NCBI RefSeq assembly: GCF_030530635.1
Contig: NZ_JAUMUL010000081.1
Span: 1 to 11,884, forward strand
Direction of reading: 5' to 3'
Length of the DNA: 11,884 nt
DNA from: Actinomyces sp.
GTDB taxonomy: Bacteria > Actinomycetota > Actinomycetes > Actinomycetales > Actinomycetaceae
The position numbers were made by a program, and so were the translations under genes. Of this stretch, positions 11,837-11,884 are shown piece by piece. Numbering within the stretch: position 1 is the first letter of the stretch; each line of letters starts with the position of its first letter. The notes below the pieces were generated by a model, which had not been told where the DNA came from, did no database searches, and was given only the letters and a program-made list of their open reading frames with translations.

Positions 11837-11884
11837 TGTTCAATGGTCTGTGTAAGCCCTGATTGAGAGGACCTACTGTCATGA
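11837..11884 (+). mobile_element. Probable left end of an IS256-type insertion sequence (runs off window)
   Basis: The segment reads GTGTTCAATGGTCTGTGTAA, then GCCCTGATTGAGAGG, then a start codon. A GTTC-x-x-x-x-x-CTGTGTAA block followed within about 30 bases by a ribosome-binding site and ATG is the layout I associate with the left end of IS256-family elements. The exact boundary and the transposase itself cannot be seen. Confidence 0.4.
11881..11884 (+). CDS. Start of next gene, probably an IS256-type transposase (3' partial)
   Basis: ATG at 11881-11883 with GAGAGG (11865-11870) ten bases upstream. Only the start codon and one more base are inside the window, so the product is inferred solely from the IS256-like sequence before it. 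Confidence 0.4.

Noticed and set aside
1..11884. CRISPR array, tRNA or rRNA genes
   Set aside because: No series of regularly spaced repeats and no cloverleaf or rRNA-like sequence was noticed on either strand; the only phased repeat is the two-unit one after tsaD.

Overview
The window reads as chromosomal DNA of a high-GC Gram-positive actinobacterium, most likely Actinomyces or a close relative. That is an inference from the strong G/C bias at third codon positions, the actinobacterial style of the SdhB, TsaD and L,D-transpeptidase proteins, and TAnnnT-type -10 boxes. No search was run.

Layout. (1) Bases 1-147 are the 3' end of a succinate dehydrogenase/fumarate reductase iron-sulfur subunit gene, followed by strong hairpins. 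(2) Bases ~200-3919 are an insertion-sequence graveyard: an N-terminal scrap of an IS5-type transposase, a near full-length but dead IS3-family element (called IS-A here, 624-1944), a minus-strand integrase-core transposase fossil (called IS-C, 1947-~2462), a small intact low-GC SdpI-family membrane-protein gene with its own promoter (2550-2906), a second copy of the right end of IS-A (3004-3134), and a 5'-truncated, decayed second IS3 transposase (called IS-B, 3135-3919). (3) Bases 4065-5549 encode a secreted L,D-transpeptidase, convergent with (4) a TetR-family regulator (minus, 5593-6309). The regulator is divergent from (5) two translationally coupled ABC exporter-fold half-transporters (6465-10209). 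(6) tsaD (10281-11327) follows a perfect hairpin. (7) About 500 bp without a convincing gene follow, and the last ~45 bases look like the left end and transposase start of an IS256-type element.

How the genes work together. The TetR gene and the ABC pair form a typical local-regulator/transporter module. A near-perfect inverted repeat and matching TAAGGTCA boxes lie in the shared promoter region. The ABC pair resembles the IrtAB/YbtPQ siderophore-uptake type in some motifs, but that assignment is tentative. The L,D-transpeptidase crosslinks the cell wall. TsaD makes the t6A tRNA modification and is unrelated to its neighbours.

The most unusual feature is a ~25-base hairpin-containing insert at exactly the same codon, directly after the first catalytic Asp, in two otherwise well-diverged IS3 transposases (1391-1416 and 3270-3294). 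The insert is better conserved between them than the surrounding transposase sequence. I did not find a clear multi-gene novel system.
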